DNA from: Candidatus Thorarchaeota archaeon
GTDB lineage: Archaea > Asgardarchaeota > Thorarchaeia > Thorarchaeales > Thorarchaeaceae
DNA length: 33,386 nucleotides
Reading direction: 5' to 3'
Assembly: GCA_003345555.1 (NCBI GenBank)
Contig: PRDJ01000061.1
Location: forward strand, 1 to 33,386
The notes under the pieces were generated by a model, which was not told the origin of the DNA, did not search any database, and saw nothing but the letters and a program-made list of their open reading frames with translations. How positions within the stretch are numbered: position 1 is the first letter of the stretch; each line of letters begins with the position of its first letter. A program made the translations under genes and the position numbers. Of this stretch, positions 7,433 through 14,283 are shown piece by piece.

Positions 7433-8686
7433 ATGGCGTCCGTCCAAGACGACACTGCAGCCTTTGACGGCTATTTGCCAGTATTCACGGGTCTTTCCGA
7501 ACCGACTAACAGAGGAAATGAATCGTTGATACATGCGAGCTTGAAGGATGCGGCGAGGGCACTTGAGGAAGGACGCGCAAAAGACGCAGTCTCCATCCTT
7601 GAACGAATCCTTGATTCAGACGGAGAGGATGCTGACATCCTTGTTTGCCTCGGCATGGCTCATCTTCAGTGCGGGGACCCTGCGAAGGCAGTGGAGGTTC
7701 TAAGGAAGGCAGAGAGCCTAGCAGATGACCACACTGTTCTTGCTCTTGTGATGGGGCGTGCTCTGAAAGCCTTGGGCGAGTTCGACGAGGCGGAGAAGTA
7801 TCTGAGGCTGGCTGTGCAACTCGATCCCGAAGAGCCAGAGGCATGGACCGACCTTTGCAAGGTTCTTTATGTCAAGACGAGATACGCAGAGGCATGCGAC
7901 CAGCTGCGTCGTGCAGTATCTCGCTTCCCGCAGGATAGGAAACTCCTAGGATTGTACGCGATGTCTCTTCACAGACTCGGCGACTACGGAGGGGCCGCTG
8001 AAATCTGGGAGAAGATAGAACGGCTGCAGCCCCAGTCTATTGTTGCAGTGTCGAACCATGCATATGCACTGCTACTTCAAGGAAGGGTCAGCGAAGCCGA
8101 GCACCTCATCGAGAAAGCCCTACAGATAGACCCGGATAACTACCGGACTCTAATCGTGCTTGGTGAGACTAAGTTTAGGCAGGACCGTGCCGAAGAGGCG
8201 GTTTCCATCTTCTCGAGCGTTCTACAGCTCGAGCCCAACAATGCAGAAGCTCTAGGGAGGCTTGCCGTACTAGCACAGCGTTGTCGCGACGAGGATGGCT
8301 GCGAATCCTATCTACAGAGGCTCAAGTCTAGTCTTGCAGAGAATCCTGAGTCTTGGCGCTATTTCCACGAGACTTACAGGCTGCTGGGTCGGACTCGTGA
8401 GCTGATCGATTGCCTACTCAAGGGAGCAAGAGATGATTCTGGTGCGGCTGCTGTGTGGGTAACACTCGCAGCAGAATATCAAATTCGGGGGGAATCCAAG
8501 CTTGCTGAGGACGCGTGGATGATCTCCATCAGGCTCAGAGGATACGTGAAGGCCCATTGTCCAAAGTGCCAGTACAACTTCCGAATCAAATACGAAGAGA
8601 ACGAATCCTTCGACATCAGCAATAGCCTGACTTGCCCGGCCTGCTTTGAGACTGTACCAATGCCTGAGGGACTTGCTCTTTATTAG
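7433..8686 (+). CDS. TPR-repeat protein with C-terminal zinc ribbon
   Basis: The 417-aa protein has about eight tetratricopeptide repeats (for example AKAVEVLRKAESLADDHTVL, ALKALGEFDEAEKYLRLAVQ, LLQGRVSEAEHLIEKALQI), covering most of residues 30-350. A compact C-terminal CPKC...CPAC zinc ribbon, with 23 residues between the two pairs, ends the protein. TPR solenoids bind partner proteins, and the ribbon could add contacts to nucleic acid or protein. The reading frame is open to a TTG at 7337, but ATG 7433 with GTGAG 6 nt upstream begins the natural acidic N-terminus. The Nudix gene starts 23 bp after the stop, so they may be cotranscribed. The partner is unknown. Confidence 0.87.
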   Translation: MASVQDDTAAFDGYLPVFTGLSEPTNRGNESLIHASLKDAARALEEGRAKDAVSILERILDSDGEDADILVCLGMAHLQCGDPAKAVEVLRKAESLADDHTVLALVMGRALKALGEFDEAEKYLRLAVQLDPEEPEAWTDLCKVLYVKTRYAEACDQLRRAVSRFPQDRKLLGLYAMSLHRLGDYGGAAEIWEKIERLQPQSIVAVSNHAYALLLQGRVSEAEHLIEKALQIDPDNYRTLIVLGETKFRQDRAEEAVSIFSSVLQLEPNNAEALGRLAVLAQRCRDEDGCESYLQRLKSSLAENPESWRYFHETYRLLGRTRELIDCLLKGARDDSGAAAVWVTLAAEYQIRGESKLAEDAWMISIRLRGYVKAHCPKCQYNFRIKYEENESFDISNSLTCPACFETVPMPEGLALY

Positions 8687-8709
8687 AGCGTTGACCCATC
8701 TACTGAGAG

Positions 8710-9204
8710 ATGGCGAGCCGTAAATATCCAAAGTACCCGATTCCATCAGTGGGCGGGGTAGTCGTCGGACGAAACGGTATACTCTTGGTACGAAGAGACA
8801 AAGAGCCCGGGAAAGGCAGCTGGAGCGTTCCCGGAGGCGCAATCGAGTTGGGGGAGGATCAAGAACGTGCCCTTGTCAGAGAGATTAGAGAAGAGACCGG
8901 CGTTCTGTCCAAGGTGATTCAGCTGTTGGGCACGGCGGACGTTGTGATTCGAGATTCGAAAGGAAAAGTCGAATATCATTACGTCATAAATCATTACTTG
9001 GTCAGAGCGCTTACTGACGACACCCGGCCTGAAAGTGCCGAGGCCGAAGTCAGATGGTTCAAGTTTGAAAATCTGCCGAAGACCGACATGAATCCGAGAG
9101 TCTACCAGCTCCTCGAACGAAACAAGGAGAAGATTGTCCTTCTGGCAGCCGGAACAGAAAGCAGCAAGCAATGGAGACTGGACACGCCCGGACACGGAAA
9201 ATAA
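8710..9204 (+). CDS. Nudix hydrolase (ADP-ribose/nucleotide pyrophosphatase type)
   Basis: The 164-aa protein has a complete Nudix box, G43-x5-E49-x7-R57-E58-x2-E61-E62-x-G64-V65, which binds the Mg2+ ions and activates water to hydrolyse X-diphosphate-nucleoside compounds. RRDKEPGKGSWSVPGG before the box is typical of the ADP-ribose and MutT-like branches. The substrate (ADP-ribose, NAD(H) or a damaged nucleotide) cannot be assigned. It begins 23 bp after the TPR gene. The ATG at 8710 has a GAGAG directly upstream, a poor ribosome binding site spacing, so expression probably depends on coupling to the TPR gene. Confidence 0.9.
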   Translation: MASRKYPKYPIPSVGGVVVGRNGILLVRRDKEPGKGSWSVPGGAIELGEDQERALVREIREETGVLSKVIQLLGTADVVIRDSKGKVEYHYVINHYLVRALTDDTRPESAEAEVRWFKFENLPKTDMNPRVYQLLERNKEKIVLLAAGTESSKQWRLDTPGHGK

Positions 9205-9220
9205 AGTATATCGCCAAGAA

Positions 9221-9228
9221 GTATAAAA
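9221..9228 (+). promoter_or_regulatory. TATA box of the small membrane protein
   Basis: GTATAAAA at 9221-9228, followed by GGAAAAGG, is a strong archaeal TATA element in the 87-bp gap after the Nudix gene. It predicts transcription from near 9250 and a 40-nt leader to ATG 9292. Confidence 0.6.
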
Positions 9229-9291
9229 GGAAAAGGAATCGTGTTAGAAGTGGCAGAACTCTGTAGCATCTTAAGGAAGTGTTCGTAGCCG

Positions 9292-9753
9292 ATGTTCAGA
9301 ACAATAATCTCACTGTTAATATGCCTCCTTGTGGCTGTCGTAATTGGTGCATTCCAGATTCTGGGCCTAACGGTAGCTCAGATACAGGCACTACTAGGCT
9401 CTGGGTCTATAACCAGCGGTCTTCTGGCCTGGGGAGCTTTGCTCTTTGCACAGCTGATATTTCCGTACTCCGCCGCCTTGAGTGGCGTCTACGGACCTCT
9501 GGTTGCGCTTGGTGTTGCGGGATTTGTGGCAGGACTCATATCGAAGAGCGGTGTCAGGATGTTCTTCGTTTCCATCATCTCGATCGTCCTGTTCTTCCTG
9601 GGTTTCGCTCTGCTGAGCATGGGTCTGACCATCTCAGACTATTCCGCGATGTGGGGCATAATCCAGTCAATCGCAATAGACCTTGGCGCATCTTTCGCTC
9701 TGATCTTCATTCCAGGAGTCATTGGCGCAAGCCTGACAGCCGAGGAATATTAA
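9292..9753 (+). CDS. Small four-helix membrane protein, unknown
   Basis: The 153-aa product is almost wholly hydrophobic, with four predicted transmembrane segments beginning with ISLLICLLVAVVIGAFQILG and ending with FALIFIPGVIGASL. Loops are short and weakly charged, and I see no known motif. It has its own TATA box (9221-9228) and a convincing intrinsic terminator (9772-9806), so it looks like a single-gene unit. A purine-rich AAGGAAG lies about 14 nt upstream of the ATG. An overlapping ORF in another frame at 9279-9773 is a shadow with Cys/Trp-rich composition. Confidence 0.72.
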   Translation: MFRTIISLLICLLVAVVIGAFQILGLTVAQIQALLGSGSITSGLLAWGALLFAQLIFPYSAALSGVYGPLVALGVAGFVAGLISKSGVRMFFVSIISIVLFFLGFALLSMGLTISDYSAMWGIIQSIAIDLGASFALIFIPGVIGASLTAEEY

Positions 9754-9771
9754 ATCAACTAGAACTCTCGT

Positions 9772-9806
9772 AGGGGGTATCTTACCCCCTGCCCTCACTT
9801 TTTCTT
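9772..9806 (+). terminator. Intrinsic terminator: 8-bp G/C hairpin plus T-rich tract
   Basis: AGGGGGTA (9772-9779) pairs perfectly with TACCCCCT (9783-9790) around a 3-nt loop. After a short spacer, the plus strand runs into CTTTTTCTTTC. It ends transcription of the membrane gene at 9292. The stem also contains the TAA stop of the opposite DHH nuclease gene (stop at 9782-9784), so one element marks both tails. Confidence 0.75.
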
Positions 9807-11308
9807 TCGTCGGTTGACTGCAGGGATTTTGCGATCAGGTCTGATACTATTTCTAGGAATTCTTTCAGATAGTCAGAGTGTACAAACGCACCAGCCGCCA
9901 TGGGATGACCCCCTCCTTCTGCAACCATCGTTCCATATCTATCATTCAAGGATTTGCTGGCAGACACGAAGACTTCTCTCAGGTTGACGCCCCTCTTCAC
10001 AAGACTGCGGGCGGCGCGGCCAGATATCTTCAGCATAGGACCTTCGCCCGACACCTTGGTACTTACTCCAATCACCGGCTTGTCTGTAGGAACGATTCTC
10101 GACCCCTGAGCCATGCCTATCACTACACCTACAATGGTGTCAGGTGTTTCTGGATCCATGACGAGATACATCCCCGGTCTTTCCTCAACACCACCTGTCT
10201 CAAGACGCCGCAGCGCGCTAGCTAAGTTGGCACGGTGTTGCTGGAGTAGAGTCTGTCCTTCCCGCCAAGCCTCTAAGTCTCCGAAGCATATTCTGACACC
10301 CACCTCAGGTTTCTTGTTCCTTCCGCACGCGTTCAGCAGAGTCGAGAACTCTTTCGCAGTCCTGAGCTCCGTCCTCGGTGGGCGCCTGACAAGCGTCATC
10401 ACGTCACCGATGATACCAGTGGCGGCTTTGGGGTTCTCATAACTTTGAAGAATCGAATCAATTAGCTTCTGAATTACCCGTCTCTTCTCGTCGGGCTTCA
10501 AATCGGCCCATGTTCTCCAGATGTCCTCACTGTCCTTCAATGGGATGCCCAACTCATCAAAGAACGCAAAACACCCGTCCCTGTTGCCGGTGATTCCGGG
10601 AAGGTAGGGGTCTGTCGTAAACTCCAACAGGAACGGCAGCGGCCTTGTGCTTATCCCGAAGAATGTGAGGTCCTTGTGCACCTTGACGTAGCCATGTTGT
10701 TCTGCCAGAGCTATTATCTCCTTGTTCAAACCTGAAAACCCGCGACCATAGTAATCTTGAAGGTCACCCGTTGCGCCCACGACTGCCAGTTCGCTGAGAT
10801 CGACGTTCTCAGTTGATATCGCGTATGCAACCAAGAATGCCAAGCCTGCCCCTGAGAGTTCGGAACTCCCGATCATACCATGCTGACAAGGGTTCACTTC
10901 GATGATGCCTTGCTCGTTCTTCTCGCGCCAAGAATCCGGGTCTTCATCAGATGGAATATGATGGTCTAGAACGATGATGGCCTCGATGCCCGGTTGGCCT
11001 TGGATGTTCTCTCGCACAAGACTCATCTGACCAGACCCAAAGTCGGTGAATATGACCAAGTCTGGTTGTAACTCTCCCACGAGGGTCTTAACTTCTAGGA
11101 CGGTCTCGGAGCTCAGCTGGTGGATGTTTCTCCAAGATGTTTTCTTGCCGAGTCGCTCGAGCGTTGTGACCACTATGGCCAGAGAAGTTATCCCATCTGC
11201 ATCTATGTGTGAGATTGCAAGGATCTTTGTGGAATTCCTAACAGCGCTGGCGGCTCTGTTCACTTGGTCTCGCAGTGAATCCGGCTGTACGAAGCTGAGT
11301 CTCTCCAT
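9782..11308 (-). CDS. DHH-family phosphoesterase, GAN/RecJ-like 5'-3' single-strand nuclease
   Basis: The 508-aa protein has DHH motif I HIDADG (34-39), motif II TDFGSGQ near 88, motif III LDHH (114-117) and a C-terminal DHHA1 substrate loop GGGHPMAAGAF (near 467-477). This is the arrangement of archaeal RecJ homologues. In archaea such proteins include GAN, the Cdc45-like nuclease bound to GINS in the replicative helicase complex, as well as free RecJ-like exonucleases; the two cannot be told apart here. All metal ligands look intact, so it should be an active Mn2+/Mg2+ nuclease. It has a TATA-like TTAAAT near 11341-11348 and GGAGG 16 nt before ATG 11308. It follows the coiled-coil gene on the same strand after 103 bp. 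Confidence 0.9.
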   Translation of the reverse strand: MERLSFVQPDSLRDQVNRAASAVRNSTKILAISHIDADGITSLAIVVTTLERLGKKTSWRNIHQLSSETVLEVKTLVGELQPDLVIFTDFGSGQMSLVRENIQGQPGIEAIIVLDHHIPSDEDPDSWREKNEQGIIEVNPCQHGMIGSSELSGAGLAFLVAYAISTENVDLSELAVVGATGDLQDYYGRGFSGLNKEIIALAEQHGYVKVHKDLTFFGISTRPLPFLLEFTTDPYLPGITGNRDGCFAFFDELGIPLKDSEDIWRTWADLKPDEKRRVIQKLIDSILQSYENPKAATGIIGDVMTLVRRPPRTELRTAKEFSTLLNACGRNKKPEVGVRICFGDLEAWREGQTLLQQHRANLASALRRLETGGVEERPGMYLVMDPETPDTIVGVVIGMAQGSRIVPTDKPVIGVSTKVSGEGPMLKISGRAARSLVKRGVNLREVFVSASKSLNDRYGTMVAEGGGHPMAAGAFVHSDYLKEFLEIVSDLIAKSLQSTDERKSEGRG

Positions 11309-11411
11309 GAACCTACAATCAGCCTCCTGCCCAAGTTATCATTTAAGCTGAGCGCTATGGAATAGCATTCTGGCGAGTATGCTTCGAGATGGGGCGACAC
11401 GGTCCGGGAAC

Positions 11412-11930
11412 TCAGCGTGCCTTGGCAATCTCACGCTGCCAGTCTCTAAGATCATCACGCAGCTTCTTCAGGTCATTGGCACTGATAGGATCGATGCGAT
11501 TATAGGTTCTCAGAATCCTAGTCCATCGCTGTATCCTGACTACGAGAGCACCCCCGCTCCCTCCCTGCTCAAGAGTCTCCGCAGCTTCGTTTATCTTCAG
11601 GGCCAAGTCACTAGCAATTGCTCCTTCTCTTATTTGGGAGTCAAGCGTGTCAAGAACGGCCTGAAGAGCTGACGCTGCCGAACGGGGTTCAGCAGCCGCC
11701 GAAGATGGTGCAGACACAGCTCCCGCCGGGGTCCTCCGTGTGCCTTGTAATACCTCTTCGAGTCTCTTGTTGTTAGTAGCGACTGCATTAGAGATCTGGG
11801 CCACGGTGTCTTGAATTTCCCCAATTCTCGACACTACCTCAATCATGCGATTCAGTGTGTCGGCCAAACGCTCAAGCGACGTGCTAATCTCTGCAAGCTT
11901 GGCTCGCACGTAGGTGTCATGTTCACTCAT
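11412..11930 (-). CDS. Coiled-coil protein, unknown
   Basis: The 172-aa soluble protein starts with a heptad-like helix (about 1-62, e.g. LAEISTSLERLADTLNRMIE). An Ala/Ser/Pro-rich linker (about 68-88) follows, then a second helical domain (90-172) with several Arg and Asp and ending DWQREIAKAR. I do not recognise a family. The architecture suggests an oligomerising adaptor with a flexible hinge. It lies 103 bp upstream of the DHH nuclease on the same strand, so it might be transcribed with it, although the nuclease has its own TATA-like box. The ATG at 11930 is preceded by GAGG about 8 nt upstream, with AT-rich CATATTATG near 11960. Confidence 0.7.
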   Translation of the reverse strand: MSEHDTYVRAKLAEISTSLERLADTLNRMIEVVSRIGEIQDTVAQISNAVATNNKRLEEVLQGTRRTPAGAVSAPSSAAAEPRSAASALQAVLDTLDSQIREGAIASDLALKINEAAETLEQGGSGGALVVRIQRWTRILRTYNRIDPISANDLKKLRDDLRDWQREIAKAR

Positions 11931-12104
11931 GTACTTCCCTCATATGGCACGGCATAATATGCTATGAACGGGGGCTAGGAGTCTGGCCAGTCTGATTAAA
12001 CTTTCTATGCGCTGAGTAGTTTATGATTGAGTTCAAGACAGGGAGCAGGCCACCTAAGGAGCACGCAGCCTAAGGCTCTGCAAAAACCGTGCTGCAACCT
12101 AATG

Positions 12105-12113
12105 TTATTATAG
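12105..12113 (+). promoter_or_regulatory. TATA-like box of the cupin gene
   Basis: TTATTATAG lies in the 158-bp divergent gap and slightly inside the longest possible cupin frame. It predicts transcription from about 12135, which would exclude the GTG start at 12089 and favour a start near 12176-12209. Confidence 0.4.
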
Positions 12114-12175
12114 CTTGCTCGGCGACCGACACCATCGGAAGGCTTGGGATTCCAGCCACAAGGAGGCTGCAACCA

Positions 12176-12526
12176 ACGTACGTAATCAGCAGCAAGAAAA
12201 GAGAGGAAGTGCCGGTTGCTGTGCCGGGCACAGAGAAGGCCAAGTGTCGTTGGCTCGTGGATCGAAGCAGCGGTGCCAAGACGTATGCTTTGCGTTTGTT
12301 CGAGATAGAGCCCGGCGGAATTGTGCCGCTACATCAGCATCCTGAAGAGCACGAAATCTTCGTTATCGGCGGCAAGGCCGAAGTCATGTCTGTTACGGGC
12401 AACACTTCCGCGCGAAAAGATGATGTGATATTCATTCCATCAAACATGATTCACGGAATCGACAATCGGAAGGGAAAGGAGGCCTTCAAGTTCATCTGTG
12501 TCATACCCTTGCTAAGCAAGGAGTAG
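12176..12526 (+). CDS. Single-domain cupin (start uncertain)
   Basis: This small beta-barrel protein has cupin motif 1, PLHQHPEEHEIFVIGGKAEV, with the H-x-H...E...H metal ligands, and motif 2 in FIPSNMIHGIDN. Members act as metal-dependent isomerases, dioxygenases or binding proteins; the substrate is unknown. The start is a puzzle. The frame is open from a GTG at 12089, but TTATTATAG at 12105-12113 looks like the TATA box and would start transcription near 12135. The best ribosome binding site, AAGGAGG (12160-12166), is 9 nt before an ACG codon (12176) that would give a normal cupin N-terminus (Thr/Met-Tyr-Val-Ile-Ser). The nearest canonical starts are GTG 12209 and 12221. I give 12176 as the most informative boundary, with low certainty on that point. 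Confidence 0.8.
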   Translation, partial: TYVISSKKREEVPVAVPGTEKAKCRWLVDRSSGAKTYALRLFEIEPGGIVPLHQHPEEHEIFVIGGKAEVMSVTGNTSARKDDVIFIPSNMIHGIDNRKGKEAFKFICVIPLLSKE

Positions 12527-12550
12527 GCCGAAAGACGCCTCTGTGACTCC
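12520..12550 (+). terminator. Hairpin overlapping the cupin stop codon
   Basis: GGAGTAGGC (12520-12528) pairs with GCCT (12537-12540) and ACTCC (12546-12550) with a 5-nt bulge, leaving a CGAAAGAC loop. There is no T-tract, so it may mark a processed 3' end or slow the polymerase rather than terminate. The stop-codon sequence TAGGCCGAAAG is repeated at the end of the next gene. Confidence 0.35.
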
Positions 12551-12585
12551 AACTCGCCGCATTCATATGGGCAAGCAACGTCTTC

Positions 12586-13422
12586 ATGGATAACAACCCG
12601 AAAGCCGGTGTGACAATGAAGCTCAGGGACAAGCAATTGTGGCTCTTCGATGTTGACAACACGATTGTTGAACAAATCGAACATCCAACTCCCTTTCAAG
12701 ACGCACTTGACCTGTGTGATGAACTCGTCAGAAGAGGAAAGACTATCGGCATTCTGACAAACATTGGGCGTTTGTCATCGAGACAGATTCAGCGAATCCT
12801 GAATAGTGCCGGATTCAAGTTCGAAGCTGTCAACGTCTTCAGCGCCGGAGCTGCAGCAGCGGCGTACGTCCACAACAGGTACCCGGGCGCCAGATGCTTT
12901 GTTATCAGTGAAGGAGGAGCGATTGAAGACTTCATCGCAAGAGGGCTCGACGTGACCAATAACCCCCCGGTCGACTTTGTCGCAGTCGGCGCTGATAGGG
13001 GACTCACGTACGAGCGGCTGAATTTCGCTACAAAGATGGTCAGGGACGGCGCACCACTCGTCTGCATAAGTGGGAGTAGAGACTACCCTGGAACGTACTT
13101 GGGCAAAGAAGACACATTCATCGGTGAACGCTCAATCGTTGCGGCAATCGAGGACGCGACCGGCACAAAAGCTGTGATTGTCGGCAAGCCCCTGCCAGAG
13201 ATATTCGTGGAGTCTGTCAGGTCGCTTGGTTTCAGTATCGCAGAGTCTGTCATGGTTGGGGACAACCCCGCATCGGACGTAGCTGGAGGCCGGGCAGCCA
13301 GCATGACAACCATCCTTGTGAGGAGGGACCCATCGCTCATTCTATCGTACGATTCGCGAGGACTCGACCAGACTCCAGACGTTACTGTCAATAGTCTTGA
13401 CGAAGTCATTTCAAAGCTCTAG
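12586..13422 (+). CDS. HAD-superfamily phosphatase (NagD/phosphoglycolate phosphatase type)
   Basis: The 278-aa protein has HAD motif I LFDVDNT (nucleophile D22 and acid D24; DNT replaces the usual DGT), motif II ILTN (56-59), a VGKP segment with the motif III lysine, and motif IV GDNPASD with acidic Mg2+ ligands. The cap between motifs II and III resembles the C2 cap of NagD-like sugar-phosphate and nucleotide phosphatases. The substrate is not predictable. ATG 12586 is the longest start; ATG 12616 (MKLRDKQ) begins just ahead of motif I and is equally likely. A hairpin with a U-run (13414-13443) overlaps its stop codon. It follows the cupin by 59 bp on the same strand. Confidence 0.86.
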   Translation: MDNNPKAGVTMKLRDKQLWLFDVDNTIVEQIEHPTPFQDALDLCDELVRRGKTIGILTNIGRLSSRQIQRILNSAGFKFEAVNVFSAGAAAAAYVHNRYPGARCFVISEGGAIEDFIARGLDVTNNPPVDFVAVGADRGLTYERLNFATKMVRDGAPLVCISGSRDYPGTYLGKEDTFIGERSIVAAIEDATGTKAVIVGKPLPEIFVESVRSLGFSIAESVMVGDNPASDVAGGRAASMTTILVRRDPSLILSYDSRGLDQTPDVTVNSLDEVISKL

Positions 13423-13443
13423 GCCGAAAGGTGAGCTTGTTTT
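13414..13443 (+). terminator. Intrinsic terminator at the HAD gene stop
   Basis: AAGCTC (13414-13419) pairs with GAGCTT (13433-13438). Inside the loop, CC-GAAA-GG makes a second short stem with a GNRA-type tetraloop. A run GTTTTG follows directly. The stop codon TAG is in the structure. Confidence 0.55.
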
Positions 13444-13512
13444 GTAAGTGATAAATGCATAGCAGACAGAGCCCGAAAGACTCAAACGTGCTGAACCGGT
13501 CAACCTGATTCG

Positions 13513-14226
13513 ATGAGCCCTTATAGCAGACCCTTCACCGGGAAGCTGGCGAATGGGAGCCTCGTGAGTTTCAAGGTTGACTGTAAGGGGTTGAGCCTTG
13601 GGGTCATTCAAATGGTCGACGTCAGAGTCGCGCCATCGCCCCCGGCATTCGAGGACTACGAGCAAGAGGTTTTTGATCGTATCCGCTCTGAAATGACGCT
13701 TGATGGCCTCAAGGATGACCCAGTCTTTCGCTCATTCAGGGAGTTGTATTGGACCTTCGGGATGGATCCCACAAAACTGCGCGTCTCAAGCGAAGCGCTT
13801 CTGAGAAGGATACTCGTGGGTCAGAACCTTTGGCGAGTCAACAGTGTCGTTGATGTCGGCAACCTTGCTTCGGTCGTCCATAAGCTGCCAATCGGTTTGA
13901 CAGACCTGTCGAAAATCGTGGGAAAGCTGTCAGTCCGCACGGCCAAGAAGGGTGAATTGTTCCGCAGAATCGGTGGAGAAGCACTTGAGTGCAGAGGCAG
14001 AGAAATCGTTCTTGCTGACGAAGAGAAAATCGTCTGCTTTGGTTATGCAACGCACGACTCTGACATCACAAGGGTCACTGACCACAGCAACGAAGTCTTG
14101 ATGCTCATATACGGGTCCGCGCGAACAAGCGAAGATGAAATGAATCGTGCATCAACCACGACCTTGGACATGATTGAGCGGTGGCTTGACTGCCGCGTCA
14201 CGGGCCGGCGGCTGTTTCGTTCGTAG
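13513..14226 (+). CDS. B3/B4 domain protein (COG3382-like)
   Basis: The 237-aa protein has the B3/B4 fold otherwise found in the phenylalanyl-tRNA synthetase beta chain, with the family block WTFGMDPTKLRVSSEALLRR followed by INSL-like VNSVVDVGNL and KLPIGLTDL. Free-standing members are known widely in archaea and bacteria and are thought to bind or edit an aminoacyl-type ligand; the true role is unsettled. It uses ATG 13513, with a TATA-like GATAAAT near 13450-13457 and no strong ribosome binding site. It lies after the HAD gene's terminator, so it is probably a separate unit, and it ends 58 bp from the convergent ATPase gene. Confidence 0.82.
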   Translation: MSPYSRPFTGKLANGSLVSFKVDCKGLSLGVIQMVDVRVAPSPPAFEDYEQEVFDRIRSEMTLDGLKDDPVFRSFRELYWTFGMDPTKLRVSSEALLRRILVGQNLWRVNSVVDVGNLASVVHKLPIGLTDLSKIVGKLSVRTAKKGELFRRIGGEALECRGREIVLADEEKIVCFGYATHDSDITRVTDHSNEVLMLIYGSARTSEDEMNRASTTTLDMIERWLDCRVTGRRLFRS

Positions 14227-14273
14227 GTTGTGGTTGGCCGAGACTCTGTATCAGGAACAGTTCGAACCACAAC
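14227..14273. terminator. Long inverted repeat between two convergent genes
   Basis: GTTGTGGTT (14227-14235) pairs perfectly with AACCACAAC (14265-14273). A nested CTGT/ACAG stem (14246-14249 with 14257-14260) fills part of the 29-nt loop. It occupies most of the 57-bp gap between the B3/B4 gene and the ATPase gene. No T-run follows, so a bidirectional transcription barrier is only an inference. Confidence 0.4.
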
Positions 14274-14283
14274 GAAGAGTACT

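Noticed and set aside
9279..9773. 164-codon ORF overlapping the small membrane protein in another frame
   Set aside because: Its Cys/Trp/Arg-rich composition is typical of a shadow; the other frame gives clear membrane helices with a TATA box and terminator.
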